From Flavobacterium cerinum (GTDB taxonomy: Bacteria > Bacteroidota > Bacteroidia > Flavobacteriales > Flavobacteriaceae): a stretch of 64,000 bases of DNA. The stretch covers positions 124,001 through 188,000 of the forward strand of contig NZ_SBII01000005.1 in the NCBI RefSeq assembly GCF_004028155.1, in the 5' to 3' direction. Position numbers and translations under genes: made by a program. Under the pieces are notes generated by a model. It worked only from the letters and a program-made list of their open reading frames with translations, did not search any database and had not been told where the DNA came from. Shown in pieces: positions 34,067-42,406 of this stretch (its first letter is position 1; each line of letters opens with the position of its first letter).

Positions 34067-36052
34067 TTATTTAAAGTTGGCAATGCCTTCTTTTAACCAT
34101 GTTCCATATTCATTAACATCCGGAGTATAACCGATAGGATCGTTAAGATTTTCTTCCTGTAGATTTACCAGGATGTAATACGGCTGAGAATTTGTTTTGT
34201 ACTTGGTAATTTGGAAATCACTCCACTTATTGCCAATAGTTTTAATTTTTTTACCTGTAGTTTCAGATATGTACTGTTCACTTGCAGGCAATTCCTTTTT
34301 AGAGTCAACATAAAGAGAGATCAAAACAATATCTTTCTTTAATGTAGGCAGGATATGATCATCAGACCATACTTTGTCTTCCATTTTACGACAGTTAACA
34401 CAGGCATATCCTGTGAAATCGATAAGGATTGGTTTGTTTACCTCTTTAGCATATGCTACACCTTTACTGTAATCTTCAAATGCTATGATACCGTGCGGAC
34501 CAATATGTGCGCCATCCGGTAAAGGAACATCCGAACCTGGTGCCCCTGTACTTCCGCCACCAATACCGTACGGGCTTTCGCTATAGGTCATTGAAGGAGG
34601 GAAACCGCTAATGATTTTTAAAGGTGCACCCCATAAACCTGGGATCATGTAAACGGTAAAACTTAATACAAGTAAACCTAATAATAAGCGACCTACAGAT
34701 ATAGAAGCTAATGGGCTATCGTGTGGTAAATTGATTTTTCCGAAAAGGTATAAAGCCAATGCACCAAATATTGCGATCCAGATCGCTAAGAATGTTTCTC
34801 TTTCAAGTAAATGCATCTGTAAAACTAAATCTGCATTCGAAAGGAATTTAAATGCAAGAGCCAATTCAAGGAATCCTAAAAATACTTTTACAGTATTAAG
34901 CCATCCACCCGATTTTGGTAAGCTATTTAACCATCCCGGGAACATTGCAAACAGCATAAATGGTAATGCCAATGCAAGAGAGAAACCTAACATTCCAATT
35001 ACCGGAGCAGCACCGCCCTTAGACGCAGCTTCTACTAATAATGTACCAACAATAGGACCTGTACAGGAGAACGATACTATAGCTAATGCAAGTGCCATGA
35101 ATAATATTCCTATTATACCGCCTCTGTCAGCCTGACGGTCAACTTTGTTTGCCCATGAATTAGGAAGCATGATCTCGAATGCTCCAAGGAATGAGCACGC
35201 AAATACAACTAAAAGAACAAAGAAAATAATGTTGAACCAAACGTTTGTTGATAGTGCATTTAGTGAATCTGCTCCAAAAATTGCAGTTACAAGAGATCCT
35301 AACAGTACATATATAATAATGATGGAAATTCCATAAATGAAAGCATTTTTAATACCTGCAGCTTTGGTTTTACTCTGCTTGGTGAAAAAGCTAACGGTCA
35401 TAGGGATCATTGGGAACACACATGGTGTTAACAATGCAGCGAAGCCTGAAAGGAACGCAAGGAAAAATATAGTAAATATTCCTTTAGTTTCTTCTTTATC
35501 AGCATGTTTATTTATTGCCTTATCATCGTTTTTTTTTTCTGATGCTACAGGTACAACAAGCTCCTCAAAACTTTTTACTTCTTTAGATGTTAATGTTTTG
35601 ATATTGAACTCGAATAAATTAGAACCCTGAATACAAACCTCTTTACAAGCCTGGTAGGCTAATTCAATCTGTACAATTTCAGATTTTGGATTCGTGATCT
35701 TAATATTTTGTTTTATCTGTGCTGTATGGCTCCAGAATGTTTCTTCAACACCAAAAGTTTCGTTGAAAGCTTTTTCGGTTTTACTTTCTTCAGCTTTACC
35801 TACTGCTTCAAAGTTCTTTTTATCATTATTAAAAAGAACCTCAAGGGGCAGTGCGCCTCCATCGGCAGTAAACTGTGAATACATGTGCCAGTCTTTTTCA
35901 ATAACTGCATCAAAAACCAATACATATTCTGTATCCGATTTCTTTTCGATTTTAGAAGACCATTTAACCGGATCTTTTAAACTGGATGGTGGTTGTGCCT
36001 GTAATGCTAAAAAGGCAAATAAAAAAAAGAATAGAAAGGTAGCTTTTTTCAT
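34067..36052 (-). CDS. dsbD: Thiol:disulfide interchange protein DsbD
   Basis: The 661-residue inner-membrane protein transfers reducing power from cytoplasmic thioredoxin to the periplasm. After a signal peptide comes an N-terminal immunoglobulin-like alpha domain (with YQACKEVCIQG, the redox pair). The CcdA-like membrane core follows with about eight spans, including TPCVFPMIPMTVSFF and FSCTGPIVG, which hold its two cysteines. The C-terminal thioredoxin-like domain has ACVNCRKM (C551 and C554). All three redox pairs are intact. The gene starts 2 bases after the tilS stop and is the last gene of the pabB-tilS-dsbD operon. Confidence 0.93.
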   Translation of the reverse strand: MKKATFLFFFLFAFLALQAQPPSSLKDPVKWSSKIEKKSDTEYVLVFDAVIEKDWHMYSQFTADGGALPLEVLFNNDKKNFEAVGKAEESKTEKAFNETFGVEETFWSHTAQIKQNIKITNPKSEIVQIELAYQACKEVCIQGSNLFEFNIKTLTSKEVKSFEELVVPVASEKKNDDKAINKHADKEETKGIFTIFFLAFLSGFAALLTPCVFPMIPMTVSFFTKQSKTKAAGIKNAFIYGISIIIIYVLLGSLVTAIFGADSLNALSTNVWFNIIFFVLLVVFACSFLGAFEIMLPNSWANKVDRQADRGGIIGILFMALALAIVSFSCTGPIVGTLLVEAASKGGAAPVIGMLGFSLALALPFMLFAMFPGWLNSLPKSGGWLNTVKVFLGFLELALAFKFLSNADLVLQMHLLERETFLAIWIAIFGALALYLFGKINLPHDSPLASISVGRLLLGLLVLSFTVYMIPGLWGAPLKIISGFPPSMTYSESPYGIGGGSTGAPGSDVPLPDGAHIGPHGIIAFEDYSKGVAYAKEVNKPILIDFTGYACVNCRKMEDKVWSDDHILPTLKKDIVLISLYVDSKKELPASEQYISETTGKKIKTIGNKWSDFQITKYKTNSQPYYILVNLQEENLNDPIGYTPDVNEYGTWLKEGIANFK

Positions 36053-36054
36053 TT

Positions 36055-37371
36055 TTATAAAACTTCAATTTTTACTATTTGATTTGTTGTGTCTTTTGTT
36101 TTAAAACGTTCATCTGCCCGTTTACCTACAATCCATACAACCTGATTTTCAGAACAAAGCAGCCAGGTGTTTTCTTTTTCAGATAAAGACATTTTCTCAT
36201 CTTTAAAGTATTTGGAAACCTTTTTCTTTTGTCCGTTCATACCAAGAGGGTAAAAGTAATCTCCTTCTTGCCACTTGCGCACAAATAAAGGGAATTTTAT
36301 TAAATTATTATTAACAAAAATGACCTTTTTTGTGCTATATGTTGAAATTTCATTCACCATTTCCAGCTTAATTGTGAATGGTTTATTTATTTCTGTAACG
36401 CCCTCTCCTATTTCATAGACCTCTTTATCTAAAGGTTTCAAGGCTTCAAGTAGTAGGACTTCCCTGTTTTTAAGCAGGCGGTAATTTGCTGAAAGCACCT
36501 GTTTTCCTGATTGAGCCTCTAAAAGATCGTAAATATCATTCCATGCCGTGAATCCAAAAGCATTAAGCCATTGGTACAAATACGCCTTATAATTAGGAAG
36601 TCGTTTTAATTGTTCGATATTGATATGTTTCTGTCCTTCATGTTCAGATACCAATTGTTGATAAACCAATATGGCGGCATCATTTACCAGAGACTGCGAT
36701 TGTTGTAAATTAGCTATTGTTTGAAGAAAAGAATCTGCAAATGCTGGATTGAGTGATTTTAAAACAGGAACAACATCGTGTCGAAGTTTGTTGCGGAGGT
36801 ATTTATCAGAAGCATTACTGCTGTCTTCTCTCCAAAGGATGTTGTTAACTTTAGCATACATTTCGATTTCACTTCGTGTAAAAGGTAACAAAGGGCGGAT
36901 AACCCTGTCATTTTGCTGCGGAATTCCGGTGAGGCCTTCAAGCCCTGTGCCTCGTATGAAATTGATAAGAAAGGTTTCAATACTGTCATCAAGATGATGT
37001 GCTGTCAGAAGGTAATCAAGGTTGTTTTCTTCCAATAATTGACTGAACCAAACATACCTTAGCTTTCTCGCTGCTATTTGAATGGATAGTTTATTATCTG
37101 TTGCGAAATGCATTGTATCAAAGCGGGTTACAAAAATTTCAATGTTATTTTTATGAGCATAATCTCGGATGAATTGCTCGTCCCCATCGCTCTCAATTCC
37201 TCTGAGGCTGAAATTGCAATGGGCAATTGAAATATTATAATTAAGTTGCTTTAAGAGTTCCAGTAAAACAATACTGTCTATGCCTCCGCTAACGGCGACG
37301 AGCAGCTTTTTTTCTTTTAAAAAAGGCAATGTCTTATAGAGATGTTCCTGTAGGTTCGCAAGCATTTTCAA
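36055..37371 (-). CDS. tilS: tRNA(Ile)-lysidine synthetase
   Basis: The 438-residue enzyme ligates lysine to C34 of tRNA-Ile(CAU), changing both its identity and its decoding. The N-type ATP pyrophosphatase P-loop SGGIDS is at residues 28-33, with LLTAHHLDDSIETFLINFIRGTGLEGL split in two parts: LLTAHHLDDS and ETFLINFIRGTG. The LWREDSSNASDKYLRNKLRH block is also diagnostic. The C-terminal domain with PLFVRKWQEGDYFYPLG is typical of bacterial TilS. An alternative start is ATG 37365. It overlaps no neighbour; pabB ends 26 bases upstream. Confidence 0.95.
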   Translation of the reverse strand: MKMLANLQEHLYKTLPFLKEKKLLVAVSGGIDSIVLLELLKQLNYNISIAHCNFSLRGIESDGDEQFIRDYAHKNNIEIFVTRFDTMHFATDNKLSIQIAARKLRYVWFSQLLEENNLDYLLTAHHLDDSIETFLINFIRGTGLEGLTGIPQQNDRVIRPLLPFTRSEIEMYAKVNNILWREDSSNASDKYLRNKLRHDVVPVLKSLNPAFADSFLQTIANLQQSQSLVNDAAILVYQQLVSEHEGQKHINIEQLKRLPNYKAYLYQWLNAFGFTAWNDIYDLLEAQSGKQVLSANYRLLKNREVLLLEALKPLDKEVYEIGEGVTEINKPFTIKLEMVNEISTYSTKKVIFVNNNLIKFPLFVRKWQEGDYFYPLGMNGQKKKVSKYFKDEKMSLSEKENTWLLCSENQVVWIVGKRADERFKTKDTTNQIVKIEVL

Positions 37372-37397
37372 AGATAATAAATTTTAATTACAGATAT

Positions 37398-38696
37398 TTA
37401 AGCTTCTAAAACCGTTCGCATTGCTCTTGCTTTCAGTAAGCATTCTTCATATTCCATTTCCGGACTGGCAAGTGAAGTAATAGCACTGCCTACAGAAAAG
37501 GAAACATATTTATTTTCTTTGTTGTATAGAATACTCCTGATTACGACATTAAAATCAAAATCACTTTCGGGTGTAAAATAGCCTACTGCTCCACTGTAAA
37601 GTCCGCGTTTGGTTTCTTCCAGTTTTTCAATGATCTGCATAGCAGATATTTTTGGCGCACCCGTCATGCTTCCCATTGGGAAAGTAGTCCTTATTACATC
37701 AAGCGGAGAAGCACCAACTTCCGTCTTTGAAATTACAGTTGAGATCAGGTGGTGCACCTGTTTAAAAGTATAAGCTCCACATAATTCTTCTACGGTTACA
37801 CTTCCTTTGGCTGCGGTACGTGACAGATCATTACGAACAAGGTCTACGATCATTATGTTTTCAGATCGTTCTTTCTCGTTAAGTGTCAACGCTTCTTTTA
37901 TGGCGTTATCTTCATTGGTGTCTGTACTTCTCTTTGCTGTACCTTTTATGGGCTGTGATATTATTTTATCTCCTTCTTTTCTTATATAACGTTCCGGTGA
38001 AGCCGAAATCAGGTATTGTTTATAGTTTTTAAAATATACGGCAAAAGGCGGTTCTGAGATTGCGTTAAGCTTAGTATATATATCATATGGATCGATTACC
38101 GAATCTTCAGCATAAAACTCCATACAAAAGTTAGCTTCATAGATATCGCCTCTATGGATGTGTTCTAACATCTGCTCCACTTTTCCCAGATAACTTTCCT
38201 TTGATATTCTTTGTTTTATGTTCGATAGCGATGTTAAATTTGAATTTTCGAATTTAAAATTTTTAAGCTCTATGATTTCCTTAATGTCTTCATCAAGCTC
38301 ATCATCACACATTTTAAGGTATTTTACCTCAAGTTTATTTTCTTTAAGTAAGAATAGTTTTTTAGGCTGAAAGAAGAAAAGATCAGGGAATTCCAATCCG
38401 TCAAAATTTGATGAATGAAGGTCTTCGGTATCGTTTTTAAGGTCATATGAAAGGTATCCAAATATCCAGTCTTTTGTAATTTGCTGATAGGTATTTAGAT
38501 CGTCAAAAGCATTATGATGATCCGTTTTTATAGCGGTAAGGGCATCTACGGCCAATACGGCATCATAAGACGAATACTGCTGTTCATAATTATTACTGTC
38601 TAAAAACACTACTTCGCGGTACTGTTGTGCCCATTGCAGCAATTGGTTTTTAAACTGATCGGTATTATTTATAGTAAGGATAACGGAAGTTCTCAA
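37398..38696 (-). CDS. pabB: Aminodeoxychorismate synthase component I-like chorismate-binding enzyme
   Basis: The 432-residue protein has a full chorismate-binding domain (about residues 170-430): ISASPERYIRKEGDKI, SQPIKGTAKRS, IVDLVRNDLSR, FPMGSMTGAPK and YSGAVGYF. The Lys in PIKGT is that of PabB (used as nucleophile in ADC synthase), whereas anthranilate synthase TrpE has PIAGT. Hence pabB is preferred over trpE. It makes 4-amino-4-deoxychorismate for folate, together with a glutaminase subunit not present here. The promoter is canonical (TTTG-N19-TACTTTTG) and overlaps the lpd terminator. Confidence 0.92.
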   Translation of the reverse strand: MRTSVILTINNTDQFKNQLLQWAQQYREVVFLDSNNYEQQYSSYDAVLAVDALTAIKTDHHNAFDDLNTYQQITKDWIFGYLSYDLKNDTEDLHSSNFDGLEFPDLFFFQPKKLFLLKENKLEVKYLKMCDDELDEDIKEIIELKNFKFENSNLTSLSNIKQRISKESYLGKVEQMLEHIHRGDIYEANFCMEFYAEDSVIDPYDIYTKLNAISEPPFAVYFKNYKQYLISASPERYIRKEGDKIISQPIKGTAKRSTDTNEDNAIKEALTLNEKERSENIMIVDLVRNDLSRTAAKGSVTVEELCGAYTFKQVHHLISTVISKTEVGASPLDVIRTTFPMGSMTGAPKISAMQIIEKLEETKRGLYSGAVGYFTPESDFDFNVVIRSILYNKENKYVSFSVGSAITSLASPEMEYEECLLKARAMRTVLEA

Positions 38697-38714
38697 ATCG
38701 TTCTATTAAGTATT

Positions 38715-38745
38715 CAAAAGTACATACATTGTTATTAAATACAAA
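38715..38745 (-). promoter_or_regulatory. Canonical Bacteroidota promoter of pabB
   Basis: On the minus strand TTTG (38745-38742), exactly 19 bases of spacer, then TACTTTTG (38722-38715), 19 bases before the pabB ATG. The -33 box is part of the T-tract of the lpd terminator. Confidence 0.75.
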
Positions 38746-38769
38746 ACCCACTCTGTAAAGAGTGGGTTT
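38744..38769 (-). terminator. Terminator of lpd
   Basis: AAACCCACTCT and AGAGTGGGTTT form an 11-bp stem with a 4-base loop. On the minus strand it is followed by TTTTGTATTT. Confidence 0.85.
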
Positions 38770-38813
38770 GTTGATATAAACACCTACAAGGTTTAAGTAC
38801 CCTGTATATTGAA

Positions 38814-40220
38814 TTACATATGTATTGATCTGTTGTCAGTTGCTGCAAGAGCTGCTTCTTTGATAGCCTCTGCATATGTTGGGTGAGCGTGAGACATTCT
38901 TGAGATATCTTCAGCTGATGCTTTAAATTCCATTGCAACTACGGCCTCAGCAATAAGATCGGCTGTACGTGCACCTATCATGTGGATACCCAAAACTTCG
39001 TCTGTTTTAGCATCAGCAAGTATTTTCACAAAACCATCAGTATCCATACTCGCACGAGAACGGCCTAAAGCTTTGAAAGGGAAACTTCCTGATTTGTAAG
39101 CAACACCTGCTTCTTTAAGCTGCTCTTCTGTTTTACCAACAGCAGCAACTTCAGGCCATGTGTAAACAACACCCGGTATAAGGTTATAATCGATATGAGG
39201 TTTTTGTCCTGCTAAAGTTTCAGCAACAAATACACCTTCTTCTTCTGCTTTGTGTGCAAGCATTGCTCCTTTGATAACATCTCCAATAGCATAGATGTTA
39301 GAAGCGCTTGTCTGTAAATGATCGTTTACTTCAATTTGTCCTCTCTCGGTAATCTTAACTCCCGCTTTATCAGCATCAAGTCCGTCAGTATATGGACGAC
39401 GACCAACAGATACTAATGAGTAATCACCATCAAGTGTGATCGTTTCACCTTTAGCGTTTTCAGCCTGAACCTGTACGCCTTCTCCGCTTCTTTCTACTGA
39501 TTTTACTTTGTGAGACGTGTAGAATTTCATGCCTTGTTTCTTAAGTACTTTTGTAAGCTCTTTAGAAAGGCCAGCATCCATACCTGGAATAATTCTGTCA
39601 AGATATTCTACTACAGATACCTGAGCGCCAAGGCGAAGGTAAACCTGACCTAATTCAAGACCAATTACACCACCACCAATAACGATAAGGTGTTTAGGTA
39701 CTTCTTTAAGGTTTAAGGCTTCTGTAGAAGTGATTATTTTTTCTTTGTCTATTTTTATAAATGGCAAAGACGATGGCTTAGAACCTGTAGCAATGATTGT
39801 GTACTTTGCCTCAATAGTTTCAGAAGCACCATCGTTTTTAGTCACTTTTATATGAGTAGCATCTTCAAAAGAGCCTACACCTTCAAGAACAGTGATCTTG
39901 TTTTTATCCATCAGGTATTTAATACCTGAAACATTCTGGTCTACAACACCTTTTTTACGGGCGATCATCTGCTCGATGTTTACTTTTATTTCGCCGGCAA
40001 TATCAATACCGTGCTCCTTAAAATGAGTGGTAGCGTCTTGGTAATGGTGTGATGAATCAAGCAAAGCTTTAGATGGAATACAACCTACGTTAAGACAAGT
40101 TCCTCCAAGTGTTGGGTACTTCTCGATGATTGCGGTATTGAAACCCAATTGTGCACAGCGAATGGCTGCTACATATCCGCCGGGACCAGAACCTATAACG
40201 ACTACGTCAAATGAACTCAT
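38814..40220 (-). CDS. lpd: Dihydrolipoyl dehydrogenase
   Basis: The 468-residue flavoenzyme (E3) reoxidises dihydrolipoamide in the pyruvate, 2-oxoglutarate or branched-chain dehydrogenase complexes. It has GSGPGGYVAAIR (FAD), the redox pair in GGTCLNVGCIPSKALL (C42, C47), NAD site GGGVIGLELG, and the C-terminal His-Glu active-site segment HAHPTYAEAIKEA. Length is normal. An exact TAAATTTG -7 box lies 37 bases upstream of the start. It is a single-gene unit ended by a hairpin. Confidence 0.96.
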   Translation of the reverse strand: MSSFDVVVIGSGPGGYVAAIRCAQLGFNTAIIEKYPTLGGTCLNVGCIPSKALLDSSHHYQDATTHFKEHGIDIAGEIKVNIEQMIARKKGVVDQNVSGIKYLMDKNKITVLEGVGSFEDATHIKVTKNDGASETIEAKYTIIATGSKPSSLPFIKIDKEKIITSTEALNLKEVPKHLIVIGGGVIGLELGQVYLRLGAQVSVVEYLDRIIPGMDAGLSKELTKVLKKQGMKFYTSHKVKSVERSGEGVQVQAENAKGETITLDGDYSLVSVGRRPYTDGLDADKAGVKITERGQIEVNDHLQTSASNIYAIGDVIKGAMLAHKAEEEGVFVAETLAGQKPHIDYNLIPGVVYTWPEVAAVGKTEEQLKEAGVAYKSGSFPFKALGRSRASMDTDGFVKILADAKTDEVLGIHMIGARTADLIAEAVVAMEFKASAEDISRMSHAHPTYAEAIKEAALAATDNRSIHM

Positions 40221-40256
40221 AATATATCTTATTTGTGTGTGATTTTATTTGTAAGG

Positions 40257-40264
40257 CAAATTTA
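40257..40264 (-). promoter_or_regulatory. Candidate -7 element of lpd
   Basis: TAAATTTG on the minus strand matches TAnnTTTG exactly, 37 bases from the start codon. Confidence 0.45.
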
Positions 40265-40364
40265 GGGAAGTTTTTTGTTATGGTTAAGACAAAAAGACAA
40301 AAACATGCTCTTAAATTTATATGCCCTATTTCTTGAATTGAATGTTTGTGATATTGAAAACTAT

Positions 40365-41717
40365 TTAAGTGTTTTTCGTTATTATTTTTTTTGCAGGTCC
40401 GGTTTTTAAAATAATGTAACCTAGAATTCCTGCAAGTATTGATGCTGTGAAAATTCCCAGTTTGGCCTGTGCTATATGAACGTCATCGTTATAAGCAAGA
40501 CCTGTAATGAAAAGACACATTGTAAATCCAATTCCCGATAATATACTTATGCCAAATAAATGCCTTAAAGTCATGTTACGTGGCAGTTTAGCCATTTTTA
40601 ATTTTACAAGGATAGCTGTAACTCCAAATATACCTAAGAATTTTCCAATGATAAGGCCAAATACAATTCCTGTAAATATATTATTAGCCAATAAAGAATC
40701 GAGATCGAGTGTAAAAACAACACCCGCATTTGCCAATGCAAAAAGCGGCATTACAATAAAAGAAACTACAGGGTGGAGATCATGCTCTAGCCTTTGTAAT
40801 GGTGTCATTGCGTGTTTTGTCAATGTTTTCATTTCGCCCAAAATATGTAATTGCTCTTTTGTTACGGCAGATGTATCGGTTGTGTTTGCATCATTAAGTC
40901 TGATGGAAAACTTCTTAATTTTGTTTAAAAACCCCTGTTCGCTTATTTTTGTTGAAACCGGTATAGTAAAAGCAACCAGAACTGCTGCGATTGTAGCATG
41001 AATGCCGGATAATAAAAATGGAACCCACACACCCAATATACCTACTACAGCATAAAATAAAGTATTTCTTACCCCTAGCTTATTAGCAAGTATTAGTACT
41101 AAGAAGAAAGAAAGCCCTATTATAAGGTGTACATATGAAATCTGGTCTGTGTAAAAAAGGGCTATAATAAGTATAGCTCCTAAGTCATCAACAATACCAA
41201 AAGCTGTAAAGAATATTTTTACAGATGCCGGAACTTTATCTCCTAATAAGTACAATACTCCTAATATAAAGGCAATGTCGCAGGCCATAGGTATCCCCCA
41301 TCCGGTTGAGGCTTCAGAACTTGTACCGTTTAATAAAAGGAAGATCATTGCTGGGAACACCATACCTGAAACTCCAACAATAATAGGTAAAGTAGCATTT
41401 TTAAGTCCGGAAAGCTGGCCGGCAACCATTTCGCGTTTTAATTCGAGTCCGAGCACAAAGAAAAAGACGGCAACAAGTCCGTCATTGATCCAGTGTTGTA
41501 TGTCGTAATCAAGAAATGTATTACCGTTAAGTGTTATAGCGATCTTGTATTTCCATAAATTTAAATACCAGTCAGACCAGGGGGAATTTGCCATAATTAC
41601 AGCAATAACCGCAGCGATGAAGAGGGTAATACCTCCCATTACAGAATTACTTATAAACTCTTTAAGTGGATTTATGAACCATTTGTCAACCGGGGTTATT
41701 TGTAATTTGTTTTCCAT
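40365..41717 (-). CDS. nhaA: Na+/H+ antiporter NhaA
   Basis: The 450-residue membrane protein exchanges protons for sodium and takes part in pH and salt homeostasis. It shows the NhaA order of helices: TLFIAAVIAVIMANSPWSDWY-type opening (residues about 30-50), FVLGLELKRE, CDIAFILGVLYL and FGIVDDLGAILIIALFY. The adjacent Asp pair of IVDDLG corresponds to Asp163/164 of E. coli NhaA, essential for transport. It is about 60 residues longer than the E. coli protein, mainly from a hydrophilic loop near residues 255-310. -7 box TAAATTTG is 16 bases before the ATG. Confidence 0.95.
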   Translation of the reverse strand: MENKLQITPVDKWFINPLKEFISNSVMGGITLFIAAVIAVIMANSPWSDWYLNLWKYKIAITLNGNTFLDYDIQHWINDGLVAVFFFVLGLELKREMVAGQLSGLKNATLPIIVGVSGMVFPAMIFLLLNGTSSEASTGWGIPMACDIAFILGVLYLLGDKVPASVKIFFTAFGIVDDLGAILIIALFYTDQISYVHLIIGLSFFLVLILANKLGVRNTLFYAVVGILGVWVPFLLSGIHATIAAVLVAFTIPVSTKISEQGFLNKIKKFSIRLNDANTTDTSAVTKEQLHILGEMKTLTKHAMTPLQRLEHDLHPVVSFIVMPLFALANAGVVFTLDLDSLLANNIFTGIVFGLIIGKFLGIFGVTAILVKLKMAKLPRNMTLRHLFGISILSGIGFTMCLFITGLAYNDDVHIAQAKLGIFTASILAGILGYIILKTGPAKKIITKNT

Positions 41718-41732
41718 TTATTGTGATTTTCT

Positions 41733-41740
41733 CAAATTTA
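41733..41740 (-). promoter_or_regulatory. Candidate -7 element of nhaA
   Basis: TAAATTTG on the minus strand, an exact TAnnTTTG match 16 bases from the start codon, implying a very short leader. Confidence 0.45.
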
Positions 41741-41786
41741 AGAAACCACATCTAAATATTTCCGAAGGTTTGGAAAACTTTAGGTT

Positions 41787-42239
41787 TTATAAGGTAATAA
41801 TAGTGGTATTTTTTACTTCACTTATCATAAACGTGCTGTGTGTACTGCCAATATGCTGTAATGTGGTAAGTTTAGTTACCATGAACTCACGGTATTCTTC
41901 CATGTTCTCTACAAATATTTTAAGGATGTAATCATAATCGCCGCTTACATGATAGCATTCTAATACTTCATCAAGACGAGTTACCTCCTGCTCGAATTTG
42001 GTTAAGTATTCTTTTGTATGCTGGATAAGCTTTAAATGGCAAAAAACTACAAAGCTTTTTTTGAGCTTATTTCGGTCCAGGAGGGCAACATATTTACTAA
42101 CCACACCTTCCCGTTCCAGTTTTTTTACACGTTCATAAACGGCAGTAACCGAAAGGTTTAACTTGATCGAAAGTTCCTTTGTTGTTCTTGTGCTATCTTC
42201 CTGAAGCAGCATCAAAAGCTTTTTATCTATTGCATCCAT
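41787..42239 (-). CDS. Lrp/AsnC-family transcriptional regulator
   Basis: The 150-residue protein has an N-terminal HTH (residues about 4-60, DAIDKKLLMLLQEDSTRTTK, LSVTAVYERVKKLEREGVV) and a C-terminal RAM domain (about 68-145) with LECYHVSGDYDYILKIFV, where amino acids bind. It is divergent from a Met/Cys-type PLP-lyase gene, with a perfect palindrome between them, and so probably controls that gene in response to an amino acid, possibly methionine. The start at ATG 42239 fits the family. Confidence 0.93.
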   Translation of the reverse strand: MDAIDKKLLMLLQEDSTRTTKELSIKLNLSVTAVYERVKKLEREGVVSKYVALLDRNKLKKSFVVFCHLKLIQHTKEYLTKFEQEVTRLDEVLECYHVSGDYDYILKIFVENMEEYREFMVTKLTTLQHIGSTHSTFMISEVKNTTIITL

Positions 42240-42254
42240 CTGAAAAAAAATCGG

Positions 42255-42326
42255 AGATTATTTAATTACGAGTAGCTTAAATAAATTATTTAACTACAAA
42301 ATATCAAATTTAAAGAAAAATAATCT
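42255..42326. promoter_or_regulatory. Candidate Lrp-type operator region
   Basis: The palindrome TTAAATAA-A-TTATTTAA (42277-42293) is extended by GTAG (42272-42275) and CTAC (42294-42297), with one unpaired base. Around it, AGATTATTT (42255-42263) mirrors AAATAATCT (42318-42326). The layout suits multimeric Lrp/AsnC binding between divergent genes. Confidence 0.6.
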
Positions 42327-42406
42327 AAATAAACAGTATAGGATTGATTATAAACTTACTATTCTATTTATTTGCTTTAACAAACTACTATTAAAAAACA
42401 AAAATT

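Noticed and set aside
35145..36104. Several + strand frames opposite dsbD
   Set aside because: All are antisense to a well-supported membrane protein gene; Ala/Asn/Lys-rich composition is the mirror of hydrophobic codons.
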